64,000 nt of DNA from Cryptomeria japonica (Eukaryota > Streptophyta > Pinopsida > Cupressales > Cupressaceae), in assembly GCF_030272615.1 (NCBI RefSeq), contig NC_081414.1:822237896-822301895 (forward strand). The letters run 5' to 3'. Below are positions 36,795 to 50,242 of the stretch, in pieces. A program made the translations under genes and the position numbers. Every line of letters starts with the position of its first letter. The stretch's first letter is position 1. The notes under the pieces were generated by a model. It ran no database searches. It saw only the letters and a list, made by a program, of their open reading frames with translations, and was not told where the DNA came from.

Positions 36795-39430
36795 GACTTT
36801 AAGTATTATTTCTAGGGTTAGGGTTAGGATTATGATTAGGGTTAGGCTTTAGGGTTATGGTTAGGATTATGGCTAGTAGGCTAACGATTTAGGGCTATGC
36901 TTCAGATTGTCGATAGGGTTAGGGTTTATACCATGGTTAGGCATAGGATTATGTTTAGGGTTAAATATCAGGGTTAGGATTATGGTTAGGGTTTAGAGAT
37001 AAGATTAGGGTTAGGGTTAAAGCTGAGTTTTAACATTATGGTTGAATTTAGGGATAGGGTTAGGGTTACGATTAGGGTTACAATTTATATGATATGGTTA
37101 GGGATATGGTTATGGTTAAGGTTGAAATATACATCTTATTTGGGGTTAGGGTTAGGATTATAGTTAGGCTTAGGGTTTAAAGTTATAGTTAAGATTATGG
37201 CTAGGATTAGGGTTTATATCATGATTAGGTTTAGGGTTAGGGTTAGAACTATGTTCAGGGTTAGATTTAGGGCTAGGGTTAGGTTTATAGTTGTGCTTCA
37301 ATTTGGTGGTTATAGGTTTCAATTTAAAAATAGTTTATTATTGATCAATCCATTAATTTTAAATTTAATTATTCTACATAATATTTCTAAAATTTGAGAG
37401 GCTATATTTGTTATATTTAACACAAATGGTTAGGATTAGCATTATGGTTTAGGATTATTGTTAACAATATGATTACAGTTAGGTTTAAATCATTCTTATA
37501 GTTAGTGTTAAGGTATAGGATTATGGTTAAGTTAGAGTTGGGTTTAAGGTTTGGGGTTTAGGGTTTCAAGTTAAGGTTATAGTTAATTAGAATTAGGGTT
37601 CAATTGTACAATTAGGGTTTGATTATGGTAAGGTTTTAATTACGATCAAGGCTGGGGGTAGATTAAGGTTAGATTGGACAAGGATTAGTTTCAATAAGGG
37701 TGAAGGTCAATTTTAGGGATAGAGTTTAATTAAGATTAGAGTTTAATTAGGGTTAAGGTTAAATAATCCTATTAATTAAACAAATAATCCTAATACTAAC
37801 ATTCTAAATTAAATATGAGGGTTAAGTTTTATTGTTAGGGTTAGGGTTTTGGGGTGAGAACTAAGGATCATTTTTAGGGTTAGGGTTTAGGGTTATGATT
37901 AAGTTAGGCTCAAGGTCAGGGCTAGGATTATGATTAGGGTTAGGGTTTAAGGTTATGGTTAGGATTATGGTTTACGTCATGATTGAGGTTAGGGTTAATA
38001 TTTTGATTATGGTGAGGATTATGGTTTAGAGCTATGGTTAGGATTGTTGTTATAGTTAGAGTTTACATAATGGGTAGGGTTAGGTTTAGGATTATGGTTA
38101 GGGTTTACATCATGGTTATTTTTTAGGGTTGGGATTACGGTTAGGGTTAGGGTTTACTATTATGATTTGGGTTATAGCAAGTTGGTTTAGGGAAAATGTT
38201 AGGATTAAGGCTAGGTTTAGGGTTTAGTGTTATAGTAAGGTTTAGGGTTTAGTGTTATAGTAAGGTTTAGGGTTAGTGTTAAGGTTAGGGTTCTATTTAC
38301 CTCATGATAAGGGTTTGGATTGGGATTATGCTTAGGGTAAGGGCTTACAATTATGGTTAGGTTTATGGTTAGGATTAATGTTTACATCATGGTTAGCGTT
38401 ATGGTTTAGGGTCTAAGATTATGAACATGATTAAGGTTTACATAATGGTAAGGGCTAGGTTTAGGGTCTAGGATTATGGATAAAATTATGGTTAGGGTTT
38501 GCATCATGGTTAGGATTAGCATCACGGTTTAAGATTATTGTTAGTGATATGGTTAGGGTTAGGTTTACATCATTATTATAATTTACATTAGGGTGTCAGG
38601 TTAGGGTCAGGATTACAATTAGGGATAGGGTTTGCATCATTGTTAAGGTCAAGGTTAGTATTAGGGTTAGGTTTAAAGTTAGAGACATGTTTTGGGTTAT
38701 GGTTAGGGTTAGGACTAAGGATTATTATTAGGGTTGCGGTTTTGAGTTATGGTTAAACTAGATTTAGGTTTAGGGTTAAGAGTTAATGTTATAAATAATT
38801 AGGGTTAGGGTTCAACTATGATTAGGGTTTGGGTTATGGTCAAGTTTAGGGGTTAGAATTATGGTTTGGTTAGGGTTAGGGTTTAGTTTAATTATATAAG
38901 GGTCTAAGTAATGATTAGCATTAGGGTTAGGGTTAGGATTTACACCATTCCTAGGGCTAGGACTAGGCTTAGGGTCTAGGATTATGGATTATCATTAGGG
39001 TATACATCATGGTTAGGGTTAGCATTAGGGCCTAGGATTATTATTAACAATATGATTAGGGTTATGTTTACATCATGCTTAGAGTTAATGTTAGGTTGTT
39101 GGGTTATGGTTAAATTAGAGTTAGGTTTTGGGTTTACAGTTTAGGGTTTTAGGTTAAGATTATATGTAATTAGAGTTAAGGTTCAATTACAATTAGGGTT
39201 TGATTATGGTAAGGGTTTAATTAGGATCAAGGTTGGGCATAGATTAAGGTTAGGGTTGGATAAGCATTAGATTCAATTAGGGTTAAGGTCATGTTTAGGG
39301 ATAGACTTTAATTAGGGTTAGGGTTAAATCTAGTGGTAGGGTTGAATTATTGTTAGATTATAGTTTAACTTGTAGCTAGAGCTTAATTCTAGGGTTAAGT
39401 TTGATTTAGGGTTACGGTTCAAATTAGGTA
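36795..39430. repeat. Degenerate telomere-like tract T3 (TTAGGG orientation)
   Basis: Reverse-oriented partner of T2, made of GGTTAGGGTT, GGTTTAGGG and GATTATGGTTA words. With T2 it flanks the A/B region, CCCTAA on the left and TTAGGG on the right. Confidence 0.9.
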
Positions 39431-39771
39431 AATAAAGATTTAAATACCTTGGTTTTCTATAGATAGAACTTTGGAAGACATTCTTCTTTTGAACATCTTT
39501 TCAAATAGTTTTTTATGATTGATATCATAGAAATTTAAAGTGTTTCTTTTATATGGAATTTTATTTGTGTCACATCATTGAGGTTTTAATTAAACCCTAC
39601 AAAAGGAAACCATGGTTCTAGCTTAATTAATGAAATTGATGACCTTAAGATTATAAATGGTAATGAATTATATTAGGTTTTCTTATGATTTAGCATTAGT
39701 ATGATAGTTTGAGTTAGATTCATAGTCAATTAGGTATACTATTTCAATTTATACATATATGTATGTGTGTT

Positions 39772-39855
<84 letters not shown>

Positions 39856-42650
39856 CACACACACATATATACATGCATACATACATACATACATACATAC
39901 ATACATGCGTGTGTGGTATAAAAACTATGTTAACACAACCATGTGCTAAATGTCTTGTGACATAAAAAAGGGTAATTATAAAATATAATTTAAAAAGCTT
40001 AATTTTTTTAATTTTTGAAATTCAAATATAAATAAATTTTAAAATCTATTAATATATAATAAAATAACATAAAATTAACTAAGAGATAAAAAAAAAATCA
40101 ATAGAAAAATCACATTTATATGAAAAATTATATAATCTATAAAGAGAGAAAATGTCATATAAAATACTAAAGTGTTTTGAAATATTTGTGTATGCAATTT
40201 TGATTTGTTTTAATTTAGAAATATAAAATTTTTATTTTTTAATAGAAACATATCAATAATTTTTTATTTGACTAAATTGGAAATTAAAAAATATACGTCA
40301 TTTTGGAAATATTTGTGTATGTATGTAATTTTGATTTTTTTAAATTTAGAAACATTATATATCTACATGTATGCATGTAACTTTCATTTTTTGAATTTAG
40401 AAACATTATATTTTTAGCTTAAAATTTTCACAGAAAATTTATTTTTTGATTTTTCTAAATTGAAAATTAAGATTTGTTATTTATTTTTTATCAAAGCAAT
40501 ATGGTTAAACAATTGAACTATACATATCTATTCTAAAAGTAATTTATAATTGTTATCCATAGTAAGAGGCACAATAGATTTATAAACTTTCTGTAAGACA
40601 CCATTGGAAGATAAAAACAGTTCTAAAAAAGCATGTTTATGTTTGTAGAACAACTCATAAAAAATAGAAAGTTGTATTTTTAATTGTAGCTTTAAATGTT
40701 TCCTATAAAACATTACTTTAACTCTTTATAATTGGTAACATCTATTTCAATGTATTGTAGCTTTAAATATTTTCTCTTGATAAATATTTCCCAAATAACA
40801 ATCTTTTTTGGAAATATTGATCAACTTAAGCATGTTTATGTTTGTAGAGGGAAACAACTCATAGAAAATAGAAAGTTGGCATTTTTAATTATAGCTTTAA
40901 ATGTTTCCTATAAAATAGAATTTGAACTCATTATAATTTTGATTTTTAAATTTTAGAAACATATAAATTCTTTTTGATTTTTTTAAATTGAATATTATTT
41001 TTGCACCATTTATATAGACATGTAATCTTGATTTTTTGAAGTTAGAAACATTATATTTTTGTGTTAAGATTTAGAATCATATAAATTATTTTTTATCATT
41101 TTAAATTGAACATTAAAAATTAAAATATTGTTTTTTGTACTATTTGTATAGGCATGTAATTTTAATTTTTTGAAATTAGAAACATTATATTTTTGTATTT
41201 AAGATTTAAAAATATAAAAATGATTTCTGATTTTTCTGAATCTTTGATATTTGGACGCACTAATGGGGAGTACCACATAAATGCAACATTAAAAATTGTT
41301 TCAATGAATGATATACAAAAACATCTAAGTTTTGGTTGTCAAAAGTTATATGTGGTTCGATCGATTGAAGAAAATGTTGTCTGTGAAGAAGATAATCCAA
41401 AATAGTGTGACAAACATTGGGTAGAGTTCAAATGGCAAGCAGATTGATGAAATGATTTAAAAGAATATCATATATTCAGATTATACCGCTTTAACTAAAT
41501 GATAGAAACGATTTAAATAGAATCCAAACATATGGTAAGGGGAAGCTTAAAAGAACCTAGACAATAGAGGAGAAGATAAAATCTATGCACGTCTTAGAAT
41601 CTTTTAATTGAAATGATTGATTATGTAGGTCAAAGAAACACATAAATATTTTAAATCTAAAGAATTATACGTAGTTTAATGCTAGAGATGGCATAAAAAT
41701 GAGGGGTACCTATATCTTGCAAGTGCAAATTGTGTTTTGTTTAGTACAAGTCAGAAAAGTTCGCCTGGAGGACTGGAAGCGGTTGTCCAAATGTTGCAGC
41801 TGAAAGAAAACCCCCGTTTAATTTAAAAATACATAGAGAAGAAGAAATGAATGGTCTATAATGTCCTACGATTCACTGATTCGAATGTAATTTACATAAA
41901 CACTAGTTTCCAAATGCTCTGATTGTGCAGAGCAATCAAAATCTGAAAAACCTTTTAATCAGAGGCAACAAAGAATCGAAAAACCTTTTGTGCACAGCAA
42001 AATGTGCTAGTTTACAAATGGATATCCCAAAATGTTCAATACTCTGATTGCAAAATCAAAATCAATATAATTGAAGAGAGAGGAGAGTGCCACAGAATAA
42101 AATGGGTATAGTGGAAACAAGTCTATATATGTAGTGGAAGCAAGTCAGTTACGTTATTTATTTGAATTGCTTCACCTTTAGAGTTATTCGAATTGCTTAA
42201 ACTTTAGAGCATGCAGATTGTGTGATTGTAACTACTACAGAAGTGAGTCATTTACATTCTTCATTTGAATTGTTTCAAGTGCGGTGATGCGAGATGAGAA
42301 CAACAGTCGCTTCATCTCTACATGATGCGATCTATAACTGATTGGAATATGAAACATTTTTTTTTTGTTATACCGATAGGTTTGGTGACCTTTATTTCAT
42401 GTCATTATAGGTTACTTTGCGTAAAAATATTTTACAAAAAGTTTCACAATAGAAACCTTTCGATTATTAGCTATTGTAAAATTATATGTTAGAATATATA
42501 TGAATATAGGAGGGATTATAAATATACATAGATGGAAGAATACGAACCGCTTCTTTTTTCTTACACCGTTACTGGTGATGACCCCTATATGATGCCATTG
42601 TAGGTTACACCTCTCGGCATAATTAAGTCGGAGCATAGAATTAACATCAT
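39431..42650. repeat. Inner right arm of the large inverted repeat
   Basis: AT-rich DNA that pairs with about 7140-9645 in reverse complement. It has several AAATATTTGTGTATG...ATGTAATTTTGATTTTTT segments at 40170-40400 (matching the 279-bp duplication) and GGTGACC/TTACACC segments at 42375-42610 (matching the 7140-7440 units). The open frame 41193-41405 has no supported function. Confidence 0.7.
39772..39910. repeat. Palindromic (TG)n/(CA)n and CATA microsatellite
   Basis: ATATAT, then about 20 GT units, the turn GTGTACACAC, about 19 CA units with a CGCA break, then CATA repeats. The GT and CA halves are complementary, so the tract can extrude as a hairpin. Open frames through it are low-complexity translations. 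Confidence 0.95.
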
Positions 42651-43649
42651 CATAGTAATAAAAATGAATCCTCTAATGTCAAGGGGAATATCAATATAAT
42701 GAATGAAATAAGAAGCAAGGAGCATCACTAACATGAACAAATCCATATAAGTATCCATCACATCCTATCATGCAAAGGATGAATCATGTAGGGGCACTAC
42801 AGGTTGGCTTAATGTCATAGTGCACAAGTTTTGGGTATATTCGATTTCATATCTAGAATACCAAAAGAGAGTAGGGGAGGGCAGGAGTCAATGGAAACCT
42901 CTTTTGTACATTTTACTTTTTCCTTCTCTGTTTCAACCCTCTATAGATCTCGAGACACAACCAAACATAGAAAGTAAAACATAATAACATATTATTACCA
43001 GCAACAAGAGTATTCCACACCACATCCTCTATTAACTTAATCACCATACACTAATGAACCCATATTTATCCTTTACATGCCACAACAATAATCCAATGCA
43101 ATAATTAAGTTCCACAATAATCAAATACAACAAAACAACACATAAGTTTTCCTCTTTAGAGCAAATACTCCATTCAAAAATGCATCGGGGTATTCTCACC
43201 CTAGAATAATTTCTCCATTGATGATCTACTACCCACTCAAATTCCACATTAGAAGTGCTATCATCAACTTGAGAGAAAAATCCTACCACACAACACCCAC
43301 ATTATAATAACCACACAATCGTAACTAAAATATGTATTAACATACTCTTTCAGCACAATTACTAGAATAGAATATGGACTACCAATAATTTGATAGAGAT
43401 AAATAAGGATTATATTACTAACCTTCACACACAACTTACTTGGTAAGGAGGTGAATTCTAATCCATATTAATCTCCTCAAGCACCCCTTTTTACTTTCGC
43501 AACTATTTTTTTCTCTAATTTCTTCTTTGACTAAAGACTTCATTAACATGTAGCCTTATTCAATTAGGGTAAATGAAAGAGGTTTCTAGAGTAACAACTA
43601 TTTCTTATGTACAATCATATCTAATGGATATTGCTCGATAGAGAGTAGT
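42651..43649. other. No supported gene
   Basis: The minus-strand frame 43041-43289 (82 residues) shows no domain. It lies downstream of the gypsy remnant on the same strand and could be decayed element sequence. Confidence 0.4.
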
Positions 43650-44260
43650 TTGGCAGCACCATATAATTCTTTAGGAACAACTATTATTCAGAATAAATAA
43701 ATCTAGGTAGTATTTAGCATCAACATCGTTGAGTTCTTCACTAGTATCACTTCTAGATAGGTATTCTAGTCCTTAATTGTTGCTTCCAAATTTAACCATT
43801 ATAATGAAATTCAATTCTTGGAACATATTAGCCATCTACATATATGTATCCTTGTATCACCGATTAATTAAGTAGAAACTGTAAAGTTTTTCCGGTTTAA
43901 GTCGATCCACCGGACCCATTTGACCTTGGACCACGCCAATCTACTACCCAATGAAAGCTCATGATCTATATAGAATATGAATGGAGTGGATAAAAAATAG
44001 TGGAATAATTTGTGCAAGACATAAACCATGGTTAGGGATTCTCTATTGATAGTTGTATAGTTTTTCTTAGGTTGGGACAACTAAAACACACCACTCATTC
44101 AAGGCTTTAGATGTTAATTTTGTGACTTTGTATACTCTAACAAAGGAGTGTGAAAAGTCTATTGAACTCCAATTATCACCTAAGAAATAATTATAAATAG
44201 GAGACTATTCATTTTCTTTGGTTACGGATGGAATCATAGCATTAAGGGAAGATACAGATC
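43650..44260 (-). pseudogene. Ty3/gypsy pol remnant (RT-linked RNase H)
   Basis: The frame 44080-43868 reads SQPKKNYTTINRESLTMVY, then HKLFHYFLSTPFIFYIDHE. This is the gypsy RNase H signature region (NYTTTEREALAMV, FxFYxDH). Continuing across stops to about 43700 are FQELNFIIMVKFGSNN and YLSRSDTSEE, the usual tether to the integrase (QEFDFxIxxxPG, LSR). No LTRs, gag or integrase core were recognised nearby. This is a short fossil fragment in the right arm. Confidence 0.85.
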
Positions 44261-47200
44261 GTACTTCTATTTGGATACAATAATATGGATTAGAACTAAC
44301 TTTCATTGTGTAAAGTTCTATTCTAATGTATAAATTTTATTTTGCGATGCAGACTAGATGAGAAAATTTGAATAGCATTGATCCACAATTTACCTAAAAG
44401 AAGATTATATGTAAGAGTATTAAGCATGACATGGATAGAGTATCAAGTATTGTTTGTGTTTCTCTCGTTTCTATTTTAGGTCCTTTTGATGAGGATTCAT
44501 ATGTTATAGGTTATATAGACTAGGATTTAAATTACAATTTAAATATTTGTTAGTTTTTCTTCTAAGTTAAATGTTAAAAATAAAAGTTAAAAGTTAATGG
44601 TTTTTTAAGGATGCAAGGGGGTGACCATAAGAGACTTTAGAAGATATTTTCAAATCATTTAATTTAGGCATATTCATGTCTATATGATATTTTATTTTTT
44701 TCTTATATAAGCATAATGGAATTTAAAGTTTTCAATTTCATTTGATAAGAATAATGTATGGCTTGTATTTTTTCTTTGAATGTTGTGTTTGTTTGTTTTC
44801 ATAATACTTGACATCTAGAAAAGTTAGGATTCATGGATTTGAATTTATTTTTTAACCTCTCATCAATATCAACTAATTTTTTAAACTCCCCACTCACATT
44901 TAAAATGATTCTTTATTTAAAAAAAAATTGATTTTTCTCCTTCAACAAATTTTATTCTTTCTCAATTAAATTTCGTGACTTTTATATCTAGAACCCATTT
45001 CTTGTTTAATAAATAAATTTTCATGCAACAAATATTTTGTAAAATGGTTTTTGGGTTTTGAACTTTTTCCAAGATTTTTAAAAAATTATGTGGTTCTAAA
45101 TTTTGTTAAGATTTGAGAAAGTTACTACATTTTTTATAATAATGTTTTGGTTGCTAAATATAAGGATAAACAGGTAGTTTTATGTCAAAAATTGTGTTTA
45201 TAAATCTTAAAATTTAGTTTTCTTCTTTTTCAAATGGTTTATGTTTAAAAATATTGCATTTAATTACCTAATTTTTGTAGCATCATAAATTGCATACCTT
45301 AACAATTTTGCACTCTATTTGGCACCTAATTTAGTGTGGTTTCCTCTAGATCATTTTAAGACCATAGGGCTCTCTACTACCCTATAATTATATTGTCAAT
45401 TTCATATAACTTAATCACCATCAAACACAATATTGAATACTAGGTCCTATGTTTAAGACCTTGACAATTTGCTTCCCCTTTTTAAGGTCCCTTTTTTCAT
45501 GGACTAGTGTCCCTAGTGAATGAGTCCCTCCAAAAGCGCTCAACATTTTAAATATTGCAAGGATCATCCTTCATCATTCATGGTCTAGTCTTAATATTTG
45601 TATTAGATCATTATTTGTCATCTTACATTGGAAATAACCTTGTGATCCCTATATAAATAACATCTTCTTCCATTCATAAGGTCTAAATTAAAGGACTATC
45701 TAGAAAGTGTCACAAATTCATTCTAGAGCAGTAAGATTACAAAGAAACATACTACACACATTCTAAATTCAAGTATGCCTTCATGTTTTCCATTTATTGT
45801 TATCAAGTTATTGTTATTAACACTTGTAGGACTTCCAAAAGAGCATTGCATGACCACCTTTATGTGAGGCTCCTTGAGAGGGTTTCATACCTAATTTTAT
45901 ATTTTCATTTTAGTATTTTATAATTGAGTTAGCCATTGTCATTGTGAGGAAATGCACTCTATCACTCGTCATAGTTTTTGTGGAGATGGGAACAATAAGA
46001 GAAGGTTTGATCTAGGCAAGCACCTATATAACACAACCCTTTCCCCCAATTCTTTGTATATGTAGGTTCAAATCTCACTATGAGACATGTACAAATGAGT
46101 CAAGTAAATAATGAGCCACATTCCCAAATGTTGAATAGACAAAAAGCTCAAATTGGGGTGCCAAATTCCTCTATCCTACTACAATGAGCCAAATTTTTGG
46201 GAGATGGATGTGCAAAGCTTCTTGATTGAATTTTCTATCATATTTTGAAGTCTCTGAAACCTTCAAACTAGGGCATCAAGCACCTCTATCCTACAAAGTT
46301 AGCTCTAGATTTAGATAGATAGGTTCTTCTCTGTATCTCCTTTGTAGATCTATACTTTACTTCTATACACAATATTTTATCATTTTTTCTTAATTTAGTC
46401 AATTTTATCCTAGTTCATTACAAACGAACAATTAATTCCAATCACATGAAATAAATAGAAGTGTGAGCCCAAGGTATCATGGATCTTTCTTGTGCACAAC
46501 AACCCAACCCACTTACACCTCTAATGTTGCATAGGAAAAGGAACTAATAACAAGTTAATGGATAGGTTAGTCTAGGATTATTTTTCCTACACATCATTTT
46601 GTTGTTCATTCATGCACATATCTTTTGATTTCATTCATGCACTTTTTCACAATGTCTTATAAATGCACATATCTTTTGATTTTATTCATGCACTTTTTCA
46701 CAATATGATTAATGTGAAGACTATGATAACTTTATAATTAGTTGTGCTTGTAAAATTCATTTGTTAGTAGTTCACATTTCATAACTTGGATTGATGCATT
46801 GCACTTTTATTTATTACATAATGGGATTCTCCAAATAGGTTTTACCATGCTTTTCTTTTCTAAAAATTTTGGTATATGTTTGATGTTGTACCTTTGGTAA
46901 TCCTTCGATAAATGATGATGGGGTCAAGCATGCTTGTCCTTTAGCACATACTAGAGACTTATTAGAGGTTGAGAATCAAGAATCTTGCTTCAATCATGCC
47001 GAAAATCTATCAAGTGTAAAGGGTGAAGGTTACTATTTAACTCATGACAAGGAGCCATAAAATGTCAAGGATCAAGGTTGTTGCCTGATGCATGCTAGGT
47101 TAGAAGGGAAGAAAATTTTTGAAACCATAATGGGAAAAGCCTATAAGATGGAAATGTAATATGACATGTAGAATTCAAATTTGGCCCTTGATGTCATTTT

Positions 47201-47569
47201 GAGTCTCTAGACCAACTAGTTTGGTCTTTTGTGTGGGAACATATATTTATCTAGGAAAGTATTTCAAGGGTGGGTATCCATGTTATGTTATTGTATTTGT
47301 TAGATACTTGTGTCAAGTGAACATATATGAAGAAAAACTCATAGGAGACTATGATTATTGAATAAAAGCCCATTAATTGCTAGAATCATAGGATGGAAAC
47401 CCTTTGGTTCTTGGAGATCACTCTTACTTAAGCAGTGCATTGGAGCTTCAAGGATCTATAAGAAATTTTAGTGAGCTGGTGCGAAATTTTTTTGTTAATG
47501 TTATGTGTTATTGTTCTAATTAATGTGATTAAATCCTTTTTTGTAAATATTCGATCATAATCAATAGAT
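44261..47569. other. AT-rich DNA, no supported gene
   Basis: I saw no domain or element end here. A 50-bp word (CACATATCTTTTGATTTCATTC with CATGCACTTTTTCACAAT) is repeated at 46616 and 46665. The left arm is shorter between its anchors, so part of this interval may be an unrecognised insertion. Confidence 0.45.
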
Positions 47570-47778
47570 GTGAATTACCAATCGAGGAAGATGATGTAGT
47601 GATTGAAGAAAGTGGTAAATAGTTATGAAATTTTATGGAGTTTTCTATTGAGATAATGCATCAAATATGTATAATACATACATGTTTCAATAAATTTATA
47701 GATACTCATAAAATTGCCATTTTGTAGTTTGTTCTCTTATCTCTTTCCAATCAAAATATGAAATATGAGTCTCTAATA

Positions 47779-48957
47779 GGGTCAGTGCAAGAAGATGAGT
47801 CAACTTTTTGGCCAAAAAGTGGAAGTGTTTTCCCTGATTTTCAGATTTTGTCTCATTTGAGATTAAATTTTGAAACACTTAGAGATTGAATCTTGGAAAA
47901 AGTCAGGAATATAAAAGATAGCTCTCTGAGTTTAGTTTCCAAATATATAATTTATTTTAATACCCACATAATAAAAAATAACTTTTTAAATGGAGTTCTG
48001 AAAACTATGTTTTAAAAATGCCTATTTCAGGACCATACCATGCATGTGTACGACCCACACTTTTTGACAAAATTAAAATTATTTTCTCAAACTGTTTTGG
48101 GAAATGGTTTGTAACACACTAAAGATTGATGAGCAGATTTTTCTATATTTTTTTTTCTAATATTTTTTTTTTAATTAATTTTTTAATGGCCATAATTATC
48201 GTTTTAAAAATTTGACGTATACGACCCACATAATTTGTAAACTTAATATTTTTTTAATTTTTTTTTTTTTAAATACAAAAGAATTTTGTGTAGATTGATG
48301 ACATATAATTTTTTTTCCAAAATTCTTTAAAATAAAAAAGTTAATAAATTAACAAAATTAGTTAATATTTCAAATTTATGGACCCAATTTAGTATAAATT
48401 AAATGAAAAATAGTTAAAATAATCAATTTTTAAATAAATTTACATATTTAGAATCTAGACAGTATAATCTGAAATGGGTTTTAATTTCGTATAAAAATTC
48501 TCTGATTAGAGGTGCGTAAACTATTTCTGAAGTTCATATTTGTGCTTTCATTCATGGAGATTTGAATTTGCAGGTCCATGTCTCAGGTGTGGCCATCCTA
48601 GGCCTATCCCGGGCCTAATCCCGAGCCAAGTGGCGGGTTGTGAAATCAACTTCCACAAAATGGGCCCCCGTTTTCAAACAAGGGCGGCTTGTGGAAAAAA
48701 AAGGAAAAATGCCATTTAGAAATGGGGGCCCACTTTTAAACTAAAAACAGGCCCCCGTTTTTTAGAAACGGGCCCCCGTTTTGTTTAAAAGCGGGCCCCT
48801 ATTTTAGAACAAAACGGGGGCCCATTTTTATTTGCTTCAGACCCCCGTTACCTTTCAGCTCGGGAGCCTGAAGCACAAATGGGCCCCCGTTTACAAGAGT
48901 ACATTTTCCAACACGTGGACTTCAGCGAATTTGTGACTCATTACCTTACACTTGCCC
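47779..48957 (+). mobile_element. Element D: 1179-bp non-autonomous family member
   Basis: Begins GGGTCAGTGCAAGAAGATGA and ends with the reverse complement of GGGCAAGTGTAAGGTAATGA. It is flanked by AATA on both sides (47775-47778 and 48958-48961), and the partner arm at 4141-4144 has a single copy. The left 850 bp match the left terminal region of A and B, including the stem at 47803-47820, GACCATACCATGCATGTGTA and two TACGACC words. A G/C-rich box array follows and then the right terminus. It has no coding sequence, so it would depend on a transposase in trans. Confidence 0.92.
48600..48900. repeat. Element D GGGCCCCC box array
   Basis: Repeats of GGGCCCCCGTTTT and its complement AAACGGGGGCCC occur at least seven times, interspersed with A/T words. 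This is the only long G+C-rich stretch in this part of the window. It is equivalent in position to the GGGATCCC array of A but with a different box centre. Confidence 0.88.
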
Positions 48958-49640
48958 AATACCAATATCATTTAAAAAACAAATAAATTAGAAAAATAAT
49001 ATTTTCATAATCTATATCAAAGATATAATATTTTTTAAATCTATAATTTATAATTTATATAATAAATTGTAAAATCTATAAGAAAAATATATAGAAGTTT
49101 TTTCTGCAACTTTAAAATTAGAAAACAAAAAATATTTAGTCTACTACTACATCATCACTGGAAGTGGCATTTCCATACATGCAGAAAATATAACCATTGT
49201 CTTTATCAATGAAAAGAAGTTGTAAAAAGATTAACTTGTAAATATAATCAAACTGCTTGTAACAAAGGAAATACATGTCGAGTGTGCCTTGGGTCCGTGG
49301 TAGCCATAGGGTGGTAACCCATATATGCTCGTGGTCAAAGAATGTTATCCAAGAAAAGTGAAAATGCTTTGCTTGGGTCTTTTAACTGCATTTCAATAGT
49401 GATTCTAGGTAAAGTGGAATCAATTATAATGCTTTTTGGTTTTTTGTCACACCTTTTTAATTCTATTATCATGTATAGTCCTAGCTCTGCTATAAATCCA
49501 ATAATTTAGCTTTCTTTCTTGCTTCTCCTATGTGTGAAAGTTCATTTGGTAGTATAGAAGATTATTATTATCATAAGTCTTATGGTGACTTCAACATATT
49601 AATGGCTATTGTTTTCCATATTTGTTATAATAGTAAAGAA
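48958..49640. other. Right-arm DNA between D and the LINE, no gene
   Basis: Matches 3590-4140 in reverse complement (for example GGGTGGTAAC with its neighbour GTGGTCAAAGAATGTTATCC). No gene is present. The match stops at about 49642-49652, where LINE sequence begins. Confidence 0.75.
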
Positions 49641-49641
49641 T

Positions 49642-50226
49642 ATATATATATTACACAAGGTAATTGGACGAAAGTCCAAAAAAGAGGTAGGATTATCTAC
49701 TTTTGGAATAATAGCTATAAGAGTAGTATTAATTTCTTTTAAGATCGACCTATTCCTTCTAGACTCCTCCAAGGCTAACAACAAATCTTTTCCAATAAAA
49801 TCCCAACATCTCTGAAAGAATAAGGCCGTAAATCCATCCGGACCCGAAGCCTTTTCCGGATGCATGGAAAAGACTATCTCTTTCAATTCAGCCAACGAAA
49901 AGGGGGCCATAAGCAACCTATTATCCTCAAGGGAAACTAAAGGGGGGATCAAATTTACAAACTCATCATCAACCACCACCGGTTCCACTGAAAGAAGAGA
50001 CTTAAAGAACCTTACAGCTTCAGTGGCTATATCATCCTCATCTATCAGAGTATTACCATTAGAGTCATGAATACAAGAGATTCGATTGCAAAGTCTCTTG
50101 AGCTTAGAAGAGGAATGAAAGAATTTAGTATTTCGATCGCCTTCAAAAAGCCAAAGATCCCTAGACTTCTATCTCCAATAATATTCTTCCCTAGCCAAGG
50201 TCTCACTCAACTGCAGGTTCAATAAC
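49642..50226 (-). pseudogene. LINE reverse transcriptase fragment, inverted
   Basis: On the minus strand from 50226: the linker LWLFEGDRNTKFFHSS, then FSLAELKEIVF, PEKASGPDGFTALFFQ, IAIIPKVDNP and DFRPITLCNI. These are the first motifs of a plant L1-type reverse transcriptase. It ends at LCNI, directly at the junction with arm DNA, so the YADD catalytic part is absent. This same stretch of the protein is missing from the plus-strand LINE beside it. Confidence 0.88.
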
Positions 50227-50242
50227 TTTAGCTTATCATATA

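Noticed and set aside
39759-39965. Cys-Val/Thr-His repeat protein
   Set aside because: It is a pure translation of the GT/CA microsatellite.
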